This document shows positions 8,497 to 18,042 of a DNA stretch of 64,000 nt, in pieces. Within the stretch, counting starts at the first letter, position 1. Each line of letters begins with the position of its first letter. The notes under the pieces are model-generated. The model was given only the letters and a program-made list of their open reading frames with translations. It was not told the DNA's origin and searched no databases. Position numbers and translations under genes: made by a program. The DNA is taken from positions 1 through 64,000 of the forward strand of contig NZ_FMYK01000007.1 of NCBI RefSeq assembly GCF_900096915.1, in the 5' to 3' direction. The DNA comes from Acinetobacter marinus. Lineage in GTDB: Bacteria > Pseudomonadota > Gammaproteobacteria > Pseudomonadales > Moraxellaceae.

Positions 8497-9741
8497 ATGA
8501 ACACAGCTCAATCCATTTCTACGCTTGCGCAAGATGCGACTTTGCAGGGAGAAGCTGTGCCAAAAACAGTGCAAACGAACTCCTCAAAAGCCAATTTATT
8601 GGGCATGACCCGAGCCGAGCTGGAAGCCTTTTTTGAGCAGATGGGCGAGAAGAAGTTTCGTGCAGGGCAGGTGATGAAGTGGATTCATCAGTTTGGCGTG
8701 ACTGATTTTGCAGACATGACCAATATTTCGGGCAAACTTCGAGAGAAGCTGGTCAATATTGCAGAAGTTCAAGCACCTGAAGTGGTACATCGGCACTATT
8801 CTAAAGATGGTACTCGGAAATGGGTATTCCGTGTCGGCGAAGGAGAAGGTTCGTTAGTCGAAACAGTGCTGATTCCTGCCGATGATAAAACGGGTGCACG
8901 TAAAACCTTGTGTATTTCATCGCAAGTCGGCTGTGCGCTGGATTGTTCATTTTGCTCAACGGGTAAACAAGGCTTCCAACGTGATTTAACTCCTGCGGAA
9001 ATCATCGGTCAGCTTTGGGTGGCGAATCAATCTTATATGGAAGATGTACCTGTCGGCGATCGTACTCGTACCGTGACCAACGTGGTGATGATGGGTATGG
9101 GTGAGCCACTGCTGAATTTTGATCCTGTAGTGGCGTCGATGTCATTGATGCTGGATGATTTTGCTTACGGGATGTCGAAGCGCCGTGTGACTTTGTCAAC
9201 TTCGGGTGTGGTGCCGATGATTGATAAATTGGCACAGACCATTGATGTGGCATTGGCGATTTCACTGCATGCGCCAAATGATCCACTGCGTAATGAGTTG
9301 GTGCCGATTAATAAGAAATATCCGCTTGAGCAATTGATTGCAGCGTGTCAGCGCTATATCGCCAAAGATGGCAATGAAAGTAGCCGTAAGCACATCACGG
9401 TGGAATATGTGATGCTGGATGGCGTCAATGACAAAGCAGAACATGCACAGCAATTGTTAAAGCTACTCAAAGATTTACCAAGTAAAATCAATCTAATTCC
9501 GTTCAATCCATTTCCGCATGCGCCATATGGACGTTCGAGCCGTAATCGCATCATGGCATTTCAAAAAACTTTGTCAGATGCAGGTTTTGTCTGTACCATT
9601 CGTCAGACACGTGGCGACGATATTGATGCAGCTTGTGGTCAGTTGGTGGGACAGGTTGCCGATCGCACACGTCGTGCTGAGAAATGGAAGCAGAAAGTTG
9701 CCAGTCAGCACAATGAAATTTTAAGAACACAAAGTGATTAA
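8497..9741 (+). CDS. rlmN: 23S rRNA/tRNA adenine-C2 methyltransferase RlmN
   Basis: This radical-SAM enzyme methylates C2 of A2503 in 23S rRNA and A37 in some tRNAs. The CxxxCxxC cluster motif is visible in CALDCSFCSTG, along with the GMGEPLLN SAM-binding segment and the C-terminal resolving Cys in the FVCTIRQTRGDDIDAACGQL region. At 414 residues it is about 30 longer than E. coli RlmN because of a polar N-terminal extension before the GMTRAELE start seen in other homologues. A later start is possible. Confidence 0.97.
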   Translation: MNTAQSISTLAQDATLQGEAVPKTVQTNSSKANLLGMTRAELEAFFEQMGEKKFRAGQVMKWIHQFGVTDFADMTNISGKLREKLVNIAEVQAPEVVHRHYSKDGTRKWVFRVGEGEGSLVETVLIPADDKTGARKTLCISSQVGCALDCSFCSTGKQGFQRDLTPAEIIGQLWVANQSYMEDVPVGDRTRTVTNVVMMGMGEPLLNFDPVVASMSLMLDDFAYGMSKRRVTLSTSGVVPMIDKLAQTIDVALAISLHAPNDPLRNELVPINKKYPLEQLIAACQRYIAKDGNESSRKHITVEYVMLDGVNDKAEHAQQLLKLLKDLPSKINLIPFNPFPHAPYGRSSRNRIMAFQKTLSDAGFVCTIRQTRGDDIDAACGQLVGQVADRTRRAEKWKQKVASQHNEILRTQSD

Positions 9742-9789
9742 TGCCGAAGATGTCAGGTCAACGGCACAATTAATGAGGTCATTGCTTGG

Positions 9790-10611
9790 ATGAATGTTGC
9801 TCGTTTACGTCAGATTGCGTTAAAAATGGCGATGCTTGGCAGTCTAGTCGCCGTATTGTCAGCCTGTGTGACCACAGGACCAGCGTCAAAACTCGGTGAA
9901 AAAGATCCTGAGAAAGCAGTGAAGTTGCGCACGCAACTTGCGGCAGAATATATTCGCTCGAATGAGCTGGACAAAGCCAAGCGAGAGCTTGATCAAGCCT
10001 TAGAAACCAATTCCCGTTCTGTCGATGCCAATTTGATGATGGGTGTCTTGTTGCAACAAGAAGGCAGTCCAAGCAATATGAAAAAAGCCGAGGACTACTT
10101 CAAGCGTGCTGTCTCGATTGACGGGAGCAATGCGCAGGCAAGAAATAACTACGGCACGTATTTGTATTTGCTGGATCGTTATCCTGAAGCGATTGCCCAG
10201 TTTAAAATCGCTGGGGCGACTTTGGGCTATGAACAGCGCTATGCTGCACTGGAAAATCTTGGGCGGACTTATCTAAAAGTCGGTGACACCGCCAATGCGG
10301 AAAAAGCATTTACCCAAGCCTTGCAAGCCAATCGTGACTCATTGATTGCACGATTGGAGCTGGCGGAATTGCTTTATTTTCAACAACGCTTTACATTGGC
10401 GGGGCAAATGTATGAAGATTACGTCCGCTATACAGGGCAGACCAACCAAGGGGCGAGAGCGTTGTGGATTGGGCTACGTCTGGCACGTGCCCGTAATGAT
10501 GATTTGGGCATGAAAGTGTTGGTCAATCAACTACGTGCCCAGTTCCCTGATAGTCAAGAATACAAACGTTATTTAGAGTTACAACACAGTTCTGAGGCCG
10601 TATGGAAATAG
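9790..10611 (+). CDS. pilW: type IV pilus biogenesis lipoprotein PilW/PilF (TPR)
   Basis: The product has a lipoprotein signal with lipobox LSAC near residue 26, then about six tetratricopeptide repeats from residue 45 to 240. This is the pilotin known as PilF in Pseudomonas and PilW in Neisseria, which helps the PilQ secretin assemble in the outer membrane. Its place between rlmN and rodZ is conserved in gamma-proteobacteria and is strong support. The stop codon overlaps the rodZ start by 10 bases, so the two are translationally coupled. Confidence 0.92.
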   Translation: MNVARLRQIALKMAMLGSLVAVLSACVTTGPASKLGEKDPEKAVKLRTQLAAEYIRSNELDKAKRELDQALETNSRSVDANLMMGVLLQQEGSPSNMKKAEDYFKRAVSIDGSNAQARNNYGTYLYLLDRYPEAIAQFKIAGATLGYEQRYAALENLGRTYLKVGDTANAEKAFTQALQANRDSLIARLELAELLYFQQRFTLAGQMYEDYVRYTGQTNQGARALWIGLRLARARNDDLGMKVLVNQLRAQFPDSQEYKRYLELQHSSEAVWK

Positions 10612-11411
10612 ATACGAACACTCCCAAAAGCAATCCATCCACACCTTTAAGCATTGGGAGCGCACAGCGACCTGGCGAATATTTGCGTCAGATTCGTATG
10701 TCTCGCGGTAAAGAACTGGCAGAAGTGGCACATGAGTTAAAAATCTCTGAAAAACAACTGATCGCCTTAGAAAAAGACGACTATAACGCCTTGCCTGAAG
10801 CACCGTTTATCAAGGGCTATTATCGTGCTTATGCGAAATTTCTCAATGCCGATGCGACAGCATTGATCCAGCGGTTCGATGAAATTTATAGCAGTGATAC
10901 AGGGCTGAGCTCAAGTCATGCTTTAAAAGACTCACCGATTAAAATCATGGGCAAGCTCTCAAGTCGTAAGCGTCGTGGTGCTAAAGGCTGGCTGAAAAAA
11001 CTCATCCTTGCGATTATCGTCATTGCAGTGATTTGGGCATTGTGGTCAGTGGTATCCAACTGGTTAAGTAAGCGTCATAGTGATGCGCCAGCAACTGGTG
11101 CAAATAATGCAGTAGAAGTGATCGAGTTTGATAATGCGACTGCGACCACAGCTGCGGGTGCGACCAGCACTGCGGGTGATCAATTGGTGCTTGATTTTAG
11201 TCGACCAACCTCAGTCATGATTCAAGATGGCGCAGGCAAAACCTTAGCACAAGGTCGCCAAAGTGAAAGTTTGACATTATCTGGTCAGGCGCCTTTTAGC
11301 ATTCGGCTTGATGATGCAGAAGCGGTCAAACTGAAACTGAACAATGAAGATATTGGTTTATCCAGTTATACCAACGCCAGCGGTTCTGCTGACTTTAGAT
11401 TGTCACCTTAA
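10602..11411 (+). CDS. rodZ: RodZ-like cytoskeletal membrane protein
   Basis: The 269-residue protein has a cytoplasmic helix-turn-helix domain (residues about 26-90, with GEYLRQIRMSRGKEL and LPEAPFIKGYYRAYA), a basic juxtamembrane stretch SSRKRRGAKGW, one membrane helix (about 127-148) and a periplasmic DUF4115-type beta domain at the C-terminus. RodZ links MreB filaments to the cell-wall elongation machinery. The linker between helix and C-terminal domain is rich in Ala and Thr. It overlaps pilW and lies 70 bp before ispG. Confidence 0.9.
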   Translation: MEIDTNTPKSNPSTPLSIGSAQRPGEYLRQIRMSRGKELAEVAHELKISEKQLIALEKDDYNALPEAPFIKGYYRAYAKFLNADATALIQRFDEIYSSDTGLSSSHALKDSPIKIMGKLSSRKRRGAKGWLKKLILAIIVIAVIWALWSVVSNWLSKRHSDAPATGANNAVEVIEFDNATATTAAGATSTAGDQLVLDFSRPTSVMIQDGAGKTLAQGRQSESLTLSGQAPFSIRLDDAEAVKLKLNNEDIGLSSYTNASGSADFRLSP

Positions 11412-11480
11412 ACGTGAACAATAGCAGGATCTGTCCCATTGTCCATTACAGTGCGAAGCGAATAGAGAAGGTAATTTGGC

Positions 11481-12599
11481 ATGATTGAAAATCCGATTCA
11501 ACGACGTCCGACACGCAAAATCCGTGTCGGATCGGTCTATGTTGGTGGTGATGCGCCGATCTCTGTGCAGACCATGACCAATACTGAAACTTGTGACGTC
11601 GATGCCACGGTGGCACAGATTAACCGTTGTGTTGATGCGGGTGCGGATATTGTCCGAGTCTCTGTACCAACCATGCAGGCTGCCGAGGCTTTCGGAAAAA
11701 TTCGTAAGCAAGTCGACGTGCCATTGGTTGCAGATATTCATTTTGATTATAAAATTGCTTTAGCGGTTGCCGATCATGGTGCGGATTGTCTACGCATCAA
11801 TCCAGGCAATATTGGCTCAGAAGATAAAATCCGAGAAGTGGTTGCCGCAGCACGTCATCACGATATTTCCATGCGTATTGGCGTCAATGCGGGTTCACTG
11901 GAAAAAGATTTGCAAAAAAAATATGGCGAGCCGACAGGTCAAGCCTTGCTTGAATCGGCAATGCGTCATATCGATATCTTAGATCGTTTAAACTTCCATG
12001 AATTTAAAGTCAGTGTCAAAGCATCCAATGTGTTTTTGACTATGGATGCTTATCGTTTGCTGTCCAAACAAATTGATAATCCATTGCATCTTGGTGTGAC
12101 CGAGGCAGGCATTTATCGTACAGGTACAGTTAAATCAGCGATTGCACTGGGCGGATTATTGCTCGAAGGCATTGGCGATACCATGCGGATTTCGCTGGCA
12201 GCTGAACCTGAAGATGAAGTGAAAATTGGTTTTGATATTTTAAAATCATTGGGTTTGCGCTCCAACGGCATTAACTTTATTGCTTGTCCGAGCTGTTCAC
12301 GCCAAGAGTTTAACGTGATCAAAGTCATGCAAATGCTAGAAGAGCGTTTAGAAGATGTGCGTCTGCCGATGGATGTCTCGGTAATTGGTTGTAAGGTCAA
12401 TGGACCTGGTGAAGCCAAAGAAGCGGATATCGGTGTGGTCGGTGCTAGTCCAAGATCATTGGTCTATCAAAATGGTGAAAAGAGCCATTTGATTGATACC
12501 GATCAATTGGTCGATGAAATCGAAAGCATGGTGCGTCATCGCATTCAAGTGGCAGAAGAGGCCAAAGCGAAAGAGATTCTCCGTACCAGTTCTGAGTAA
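11481..12599 (+). CDS. ispG: 4-hydroxy-3-methylbut-2-enyl-diphosphate synthase (flavodoxin)
   Basis: IspG (GcpE) converts MEcPP to HMBPP in the non-mevalonate isoprenoid pathway with a [4Fe-4S] cluster. The N-terminal TIM barrel starts with RRPTRKIRVGSVYVG. The C-terminal cluster domain shows the Cys pair in ACPSCSRQEF and the third Cys in VIGCKVNGPGEAKEADIG. The length of 372 is normal. It lies in the same direction between rodZ and hisS, a conserved order. Confidence 0.98.
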   Translation: MIENPIQRRPTRKIRVGSVYVGGDAPISVQTMTNTETCDVDATVAQINRCVDAGADIVRVSVPTMQAAEAFGKIRKQVDVPLVADIHFDYKIALAVADHGADCLRINPGNIGSEDKIREVVAAARHHDISMRIGVNAGSLEKDLQKKYGEPTGQALLESAMRHIDILDRLNFHEFKVSVKASNVFLTMDAYRLLSKQIDNPLHLGVTEAGIYRTGTVKSAIALGGLLLEGIGDTMRISLAAEPEDEVKIGFDILKSLGLRSNGINFIACPSCSRQEFNVIKVMQMLEERLEDVRLPMDVSVIGCKVNGPGEAKEADIGVVGASPRSLVYQNGEKSHLIDTDQLVDEIESMVRHRIQVAEEAKAKEILRTSSE

Positions 12600-12680
12600 T
12601 ATCAGTCACTGGCTGCAAATTTTGTAGAAGTTGAAACCGTTTACTGAAATCGTATTTAAAAAAAGTGTGTATCAAAGATC

Positions 12681-13970
12681 ATGAGTTCAATCGTCGCAAT
12701 CAAAGGGTTTAATGATATTTTGCCAAGTCAAACACCTGCTTGGCGCAAGCTAGAAGGGCATTTGTCGGCATTGATGGATGCCTACGGCTATCAGCAAATT
12801 CGTCTACCGATCGTTGAACAAACCAACCTTTTTAAGCGTTCAATCGGTGATGCGACTGATATTGTCGAAAAAGAAATGTACACTTTTCTGGACAAGGGCA
12901 ATCCTCCTGAGTCGTTGACTTTGCGTCCAGAAGGCACGGCGGGTTGTGTACGTGCGATGCTTGAGCATAATTTACTACGTGGTGCGACCCCTCGTGTCTG
13001 GTATGTTGGCCCGATGTTTCGCTATGAAAAGCCGCAGAAAGGACGCTATCGTCAGTTCCACCAGTTTGGTGTAGAAACTTTTGGCGTGGCAACACCTGAT
13101 ATGGATGCTGAAGTGATCTTGATGACGGCACGCCTCTGGCAACGTATGGGCGTGGCGGACAAAGTACAGCTTGAACTGAATACCTTGGGTGAAGTCGATG
13201 AGCGCACTGAATATCGCAATGCTTTAGTGGCTTATCTTGAGCAACACAAAGATGCACTTGATGAAGATTCACAGCGTCGTTTAAGCACCAATCCTCTGCG
13301 GATTTTGGATTCAAAAATTGAGTCGACGCAAAAAATCATTGCCGATGCGCCGAAGTTACATGACTTCTTAAAAGAAGACAGTTTGAACCATTTCGAACAG
13401 CTGAAACAGTATTTAAGCGATGCAGGCATTCAATTTGTCATCAATCAAAAGCTGGTGCGTGGCTTAGATTATTACAACAAGACCGTTTTTGAATGGACGA
13501 CCACACATCTTGGCTCGCAAGGCACAGTCTGTGCGGGTGGTCGCTATGATGGCTTGGTTGGACAGCTCAAAGGCAAGGCGGATCAATCTGTGCCTGCGGT
13601 CGGTTTTGCCATGGGGATGGAGCGTTTACTGCTTTTACTCGAACAGCAACTCACTGAATCAACCACGGATTGTGATGTGTTCTTATTGGCGGAACCTGCG
13701 TATCAGGGTAAAGCCTTGGTACTTGCTGAGCAGTTGCGTGATCAATTTGAGCAATCGCACAGCACGATTCGCCTGAAAACGGGTTCGCAAGGCAGTATGA
13801 AAAGCCAAATGAAAAAGGCGGATCAATCAGGTGCAAAATTCGCCTTGATTTTGGGTGAGCGTGAGTGGCAAGATCAACAGGTTTTGTTAAAGCAACTGGG
13901 CAATGGTGAACAGCAACAGCTAGCGATTGCTGAGCTGGCATCATTTTTATCGACTGTTTTTGGCAACTAA
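12681..13970 (+). CDS. hisS: histidyl-tRNA synthetase
   Basis: This class II synthetase charges tRNA-His. The N-terminus has IKGFNDILP, motif 2 is visible in RYEKPQKGRYRQFHQFGVE, the histidine-A signature in LVRGLDYYNKTVFEW and motif 3 in GFAMGMERLLLLLE. The C-terminal anticodon-binding domain starts near residue 330. At 429 residues it is a normal bacterial HisRS. It precedes yfgM by 76 bp. Confidence 0.98.
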   Translation: MSSIVAIKGFNDILPSQTPAWRKLEGHLSALMDAYGYQQIRLPIVEQTNLFKRSIGDATDIVEKEMYTFLDKGNPPESLTLRPEGTAGCVRAMLEHNLLRGATPRVWYVGPMFRYEKPQKGRYRQFHQFGVETFGVATPDMDAEVILMTARLWQRMGVADKVQLELNTLGEVDERTEYRNALVAYLEQHKDALDEDSQRRLSTNPLRILDSKIESTQKIIADAPKLHDFLKEDSLNHFEQLKQYLSDAGIQFVINQKLVRGLDYYNKTVFEWTTTHLGSQGTVCAGGRYDGLVGQLKGKADQSVPAVGFAMGMERLLLLLEQQLTESTTDCDVFLLAEPAYQGKALVLAEQLRDQFEQSHSTIRLKTGSQGSMKSQMKKADQSGAKFALILGEREWQDQQVLLKQLGNGEQQQLAIAELASFLSTVFGN

Positions 13971-14046
13971 ATTTTTTGGTATTTAAATTTTTTGACATCA
14001 CCACGCATTTGCTTGGTGTAAACCCAGATGGGAAAAGGACAGATTC

Positions 14047-14832
14047 ATGGCTGCAATGACTGACGAAGAACAGAAAGAACAACTCAAGTCTTTTATGGGG
14101 CGCTATGGCTCGCCGATCGTGATTGGTGTGTTGTTGGCATTGTGTGCTTTTTTTGGCTGGCAATGGTGGCACAAAAAACAAAGCATCGAGTCGGCAAATC
14201 GCACCGTGCAGTATCAGCAAATTTTAAATGCGCAGGAACAAGCCAGCGCTGACGATGCCGCTTACAAAAAATTGCAAGCCGATGCCAATGCTATCGTCAA
14301 AGAGGCACCAGACAGCGCGCAAGCATTGCAATCACAATTGGTCTTGGCAAAACTCGCCTTTGACAAAAAAGATTATCAAACAGCGAGCAAAATTCTCACT
14401 GCAGCACAAAGCAGTAAAGTCGATGATGAGGGTTTAAAAGCCATTGTTAATCTGCGTCTTGCTTATACTCAGATCGAGCAAAATCAATTGGATCAAGCCT
14501 TGAAATACTTGGCATTGGTGAAAAATGAAAGTTTTACACCGACGGTTGAAGAAGCCCGTGGTGATATTTATGTGGCGCAGAAAAAAATCGATGAGGCACA
14601 AAAGTCTTACAAAAAAGCATGGGATGTCTTGCTAGAACGCAAGCAACCTCGTGAATTATTACAAATTAAATTGGCAAATGTTGGCGTAATGGTAGAAGAT
14701 CCTGAAATTGAAAGTCCAATTCAAACTTCAGCGCCAGCATCTGCACCGAACAATGGTGCAGATACGGCAAACTCTGATGCAAATGCTGCGACAGAAAACA
14801 CAGCCACAGACAATACAGCGAGTGAGTCTTAA
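14047..14832 (+). CDS. yfgM: YfgM-family tetratricopeptide membrane protein
   Basis: The 261-residue protein has a cytoplasmic N-terminus, one membrane helix (residues about 19-38, ending in FFGWQWWH) and a periplasmic TPR-like helical domain, which is the YfgM layout. YfgM associates with SecYEG and PpiD and aids periplasmic chaperone networks in E. coli. The last 40 residues are low-complexity Ala/Asn/Thr and end in DNTASES, unlike the enterobacterial protein. The hisS-yfgM-bamB-der order is conserved, and bamB begins 3 bases after its stop. Confidence 0.88.
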   Translation: MAAMTDEEQKEQLKSFMGRYGSPIVIGVLLALCAFFGWQWWHKKQSIESANRTVQYQQILNAQEQASADDAAYKKLQADANAIVKEAPDSAQALQSQLVLAKLAFDKKDYQTASKILTAAQSSKVDDEGLKAIVNLRLAYTQIEQNQLDQALKYLALVKNESFTPTVEEARGDIYVAQKKIDEAQKSYKKAWDVLLERKQPRELLQIKLANVGVMVEDPEIESPIQTSAPASAPNNGADTANSDANAATENTATDNTASES

Positions 14833-14835
14833 GAC

Positions 14836-15990
14836 ATGAAAAATATGATCAAACTTCCTTTTGCAGCAACGCTTCTCTCGTTAGCATTAATTGGCTGTGC
14901 CAGTAAAGGTGGGATCAAAGTCGAAGAGGCAAAACCAAACCCATTGCCAAAGATTCAAGTCACACAAGGTTTGAATCAAGTTTTTTCGAGTAGCGTCTCG
15001 TCTAGCCCAAAACATGACTCATTATATTTACAGCTTGATCGTGCCAATAATGTGTTTTATAGCGTCGATCCAGATGGCGAAGTGACTGCCTATGACGGCA
15101 AAAAACGTCTCTGGGAAGTGCGTCCAAGCAAAGAATTAACCGCAGGAATTTCTGTGGGTAGCGGAATCGCTGTGGTCGGTACACGTCAAGGTAAATTGAT
15201 TGCCTTGAATGCACAAACGGGTGAAACCGTGTGGACGCAACAACTAACAGGTTCGATTTTAAGTCCATCGCTGATCGAGCAAAATCGTGTGGTGACCATT
15301 ACCAATGATGGTACGGTGTATACCCATGACGCTGCATCGGGACAGATGGTGTGGACGTTTGACTTGCCGAATGCACCGCTGAGTGTGCGTGGTTATGCGA
15401 TGCCAACTTTGCTCGATAGCCGTACTGTCGGTGTAGCAACTGCCAATGCCTATGTTTATGCGCTGGATTTGATTACAGGTGTACCACGTTGGCAGCGTCG
15501 TGTTGCGGTGAGTGAAGGACGTGGTGATATTGCACGTTTAATTGATATTGACAGTCGTCCTGTGGTGGTCAACGGCAATATGGTGACGGTGAGCTATCAA
15601 GGACAAGTGACCATGGTTGACCTTGCATCGCAACAAGTGCGTTGGTCTGAAGATGCCAGCAGTTTGACTAGCCCTGCAGCGGATGGCAATGCCGTCTATG
15701 TGGCAAATAGCGACGGTCGCTTAGTGGCATACAATTTTGCTGATGGCTCAAAGTTGTGGGAAAATGATCAATTGTTACATCGTGGCTTGAGTAATCCAGT
15801 ATTGCTTGGCGGTGTTTTGGTGGTTGGTGATTATGATGGCGTATTGCATCTCATCGACCCTGCCACAGGTCAGATTCATGGTCGTGCTGAAACCAAAGGA
15901 CAGGTGCGTGATCTTCGTGTCGAAGACAACCTGCTCTACGTGGCAACCGACAAAGGGCATTATACAGTGTGGCAAAATTTGGTGAATTAA
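14836..15990 (+). CDS. bamB: outer membrane assembly lipoprotein BamB
   Basis: BamB is a lipoprotein subunit of the BAM complex that inserts beta-barrel proteins into the outer membrane. The signal sequence ends in a lipobox LIGC near residue 21. The rest is an eight-bladed PQQ-type beta-propeller, with repeated motifs such as LIALNAQTGETVWTQQL and VYALDLITGVPRWQRRV. The length of 384 is normal. It is directly coupled to yfgM upstream. Confidence 0.95.
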   Translation: MKNMIKLPFAATLLSLALIGCASKGGIKVEEAKPNPLPKIQVTQGLNQVFSSSVSSSPKHDSLYLQLDRANNVFYSVDPDGEVTAYDGKKRLWEVRPSKELTAGISVGSGIAVVGTRQGKLIALNAQTGETVWTQQLTGSILSPSLIEQNRVVTITNDGTVYTHDAASGQMVWTFDLPNAPLSVRGYAMPTLLDSRTVGVATANAYVYALDLITGVPRWQRRVAVSEGRGDIARLIDIDSRPVVVNGNMVTVSYQGQVTMVDLASQQVRWSEDASSLTSPAADGNAVYVANSDGRLVAYNFADGSKLWENDQLLHRGLSNPVLLGGVLVVGDYDGVLHLIDPATGQIHGRAETKGQVRDLRVEDNLLYVATDKGHYTVWQNLVN

Positions 15991-16057
15991 TTTCAATCCT
16001 CAGCCTGCTGGGGTGAAATAAAGCCAATCTTGCAAAGCATGCAGTCTGGAATGGCTG

Positions 16058-16063
16058 TATAAT
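16058..16063 (+). promoter_or_regulatory. -10 element upstream of der
   Basis: A perfect TATAAT lies 99 bp before the der start, after the bamB stop and before the hairpin at 16080. There is no good -35 at the usual distance. If it is active, the der leader would include the hairpin. Confidence 0.4.
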
Positions 16064-16079
16064 GCTTAAAATTCATCAG

Positions 16080-16125
16080 AATGCGTTTGACGACGTAAAA
16101 TCGGAGTCAAGCGCATTTTGGCTTT
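16080..16125 (+). terminator. hairpin between bamB and der (terminator or attenuator)
   Basis: A 12-bp stem (AATGCGTTTGAC and GTCAAGCGCATT, one G-T type mismatch) with a 14-base loop is followed by TTGGCTTTTTAG. It could end the bamB transcript or, if the TATAAT at 16058 works, act in the der leader. Confidence 0.6.
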
Positions 16126-16161
16126 TTAGTTTTTTAAAATTTTTAGCGTGTTCAGTCGTTT

Positions 16162-17571
16162 ATGAAACCAGTTATCGCACTTATTGGACGTCCTAATGTT
16201 GGGAAATCCACGCTTTTTAATCAAATCACCAAGAGTCGTGATGCTTTGGTTGCGGATTTCGCAGGCTTAACACGGGACCGAAAGTATGGTGACGCCAGCT
16301 ATCAGAATAAATCCTTTATCGTGGTCGATACGGGCGGTATCGGTGAAAGCGAGCAGGGCATTGATGCCTACATGGCAGAGCAATCGCAAACGGCGATTCA
16401 TGAAGCCGACATCGTATTGTTTGTGGTCGATGCCCGTGCTGGCTTGCTGGCATCGGATGAGCAAGTGGCTCGTGAACTGCGTACTTTGGGTAAAAAAGTA
16501 TTCGTGGTTGCTAACAAAGTCGATGGCACACATGCCGAAGCGGCAGTCGCTGAGTTTTATAAACTCGGACTTGGCGAACCAATTCAAGTGGCAGCCAGTC
16601 ACGGTCGTGGTATTGCGCAGATGCTTGAGGACGTCTTGGTTGATGTACCAGAAGATGAAAATCCTGAAGAGCTCGATAAGCAAACTGGGCTTCGTTTAGC
16701 CATGATAGGTCGTCCGAATGTCGGAAAGTCGACTTTGGTCAATCGCTTGCTCGGTGAAGATCGTGTGGTGGTATTTGACATGCCAGGCACGACACGGGAT
16801 TCGATCTATATTCCGTTTGAGCGTAACGAACGTCAATATACCTTGATCGATACCGCAGGTGTGCGCCGTAAAGGGAAGGTCGATGAGTCGATTGAAAAAT
16901 TCTCAATCGTGAAAACCTTGCAAGCGATCAAAGATGCGCATGTGGTCGTGATCGTTATTGACGCCCGAGAAGGCATTGTTGAGCAAGATTTGCATCTGAT
17001 TGGTTATGCCTTAGAAGCAGGTCGAGCGATGGTCATTGCCATTAATAAATGGGATGGCATGAGCGAATACGAGCGCAAACAAGTGAAGAATGACGTCGAG
17101 CGTCGCTTTGATTTTATTCCGTGGGCAAAGATTCATTTGATTTCTGCGCTACATGGTACGGGTGTGGGTGATTTATATCCATCGATTCACCGTGCTTATG
17201 AATCGGCGAATCTCAAAGTCAGCCCTGCAAAACTTACGCAAATCTTGAATGATGCGACTGATCAGCATCAGCCACCACAGGTGCAAGGGCGTCGTATTAA
17301 AATGCGTTATGCACATATGGGCGGGCAAAATCCACCGACCATCGTCATTCATGGCAATAAAGTCGATAAAACCCCTGCGGATTATCGTCGTTATTTGGAA
17401 AATGTCTTCCGCAGAGTCTATAAGCTCGAAGGTACACCAGTACGCATCGACTTTAAAACCTCTGCTAATCCGTTTGAAGGGCGTAAATCTCAGCTCGATG
17501 AACGCACTGCGGCACGTCGTCGTCGTTATGTACAAAAATTTAAAAAAGCTGAGAAAAAATATAAGCGTTAA
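16162..17571 (+). CDS. der: ribosome-assembly GTPase Der (EngA)
   Basis: Der has two GTPase domains in tandem followed by a KH-like domain and is needed for 50S subunit maturation. Both P-loops read GRPNVGKST (near residues 8 and 180). DTGG and NKVD mark the first domain, and DTAG and NKWD the second. The C-terminus is basic, ending KKAEKKYKR. The length of 469 is normal for gamma-proteobacteria. It ends 20 bp before the inverted-repeat element at 17592. Confidence 0.98.
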   Translation: MKPVIALIGRPNVGKSTLFNQITKSRDALVADFAGLTRDRKYGDASYQNKSFIVVDTGGIGESEQGIDAYMAEQSQTAIHEADIVLFVVDARAGLLASDEQVARELRTLGKKVFVVANKVDGTHAEAAVAEFYKLGLGEPIQVAASHGRGIAQMLEDVLVDVPEDENPEELDKQTGLRLAMIGRPNVGKSTLVNRLLGEDRVVVFDMPGTTRDSIYIPFERNERQYTLIDTAGVRRKGKVDESIEKFSIVKTLQAIKDAHVVVIVIDAREGIVEQDLHLIGYALEAGRAMVIAINKWDGMSEYERKQVKNDVERRFDFIPWAKIHLISALHGTGVGDLYPSIHRAYESANLKVSPAKLTQILNDATDQHQPPQVQGRRIKMRYAHMGGQNPPTIVIHGNKVDKTPADYRRYLENVFRRVYKLEGTPVRIDFKTSANPFEGRKSQLDERTAARRRRYVQKFKKAEKKYKR

Positions 17572-17591
17572 TTTTCTTTGCGATCGTACTC

Positions 17592-17739
17592 AAAGAAGCT
17601 GTCTCAAAATCCAATTTTCAACCCCACCTAGCCTCCCCTTAAAAAGGGGAGGAATTTTAACCATTTGATTTTATTGAATGGTCTTCCCCTTGTGAAGGGG
17701 AAATTAAAGGGGGTTTTATAGTTTTGAGACAGCTTCTTT
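17592..17739. repeat. 148-bp inverted-repeat element with nested hairpins (MITE-like)
   Basis: Perfect 18-bp terminal inverted repeats, AAAGAAGCTGTCTCAAAA at 17592-17609 and its exact complement at 17722-17739, bound the element. Inside, AACCCC (17620) can pair with GGGGTT (17710). Three hairpins lie between: CCTCCCCTT/AAGGGGAGG (17632-17652), ACCATT/AATGGT (17659-17682) and TTCCCCTT/AAGGGGAA (17684-17702). It has no coding capacity and no clear target-site duplication. It resembles a miniature inverted-repeat transposable element and may also terminate der transcription. Confidence 0.7.
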
Positions 17740-18042
17740 TTATTTCGGTTGGTGTTTTAAGTTGATGAGTTGGCTGATCTATTGACCTCGATTTTCTGCT
17801 TAATGTATGTCGAGATGTTTGATAGTGCTTGTGCAATATGTTGAAAGGTTCATAATCAAAGTAGAAATCTTGATGTATTTGATCAATTGCCAAGAGATGA
17901 ATTGACCTGATTTCGCCATTGGCACAGGTTTTCCAAACACGTAATCTAACAAACAATACAAATGTTCACTGAAATAAGTAGACTGAGAATCATAAATAAG
18001 GTCGTGCAGTGAACTGAATCGCAGTTGATATAAGGGTATGAC
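17740..18042. other. intergenic stretch without a supported gene
   Basis: About 300 bp between the inverted-repeat element and the first dehydratase gene. Minus-strand open frames here (up to 99 codons) start without a ribosome binding site and run into the repeat element, so I do not call them. The last 15 bp contain a TAAGGG ribosome binding site for the gene at 18043. Confidence 0.6.

Noticed and set aside
8391..8636. 81-codon plus-strand frame before rlmN
   Set aside because: It overlaps the ndk terminator and the rlmN N-terminus in another frame and has no protein-like pattern.
17592..17739. Intact insertion sequence
   Set aside because: At 148 bp it cannot encode a transposase, and no flanking duplication is visible.
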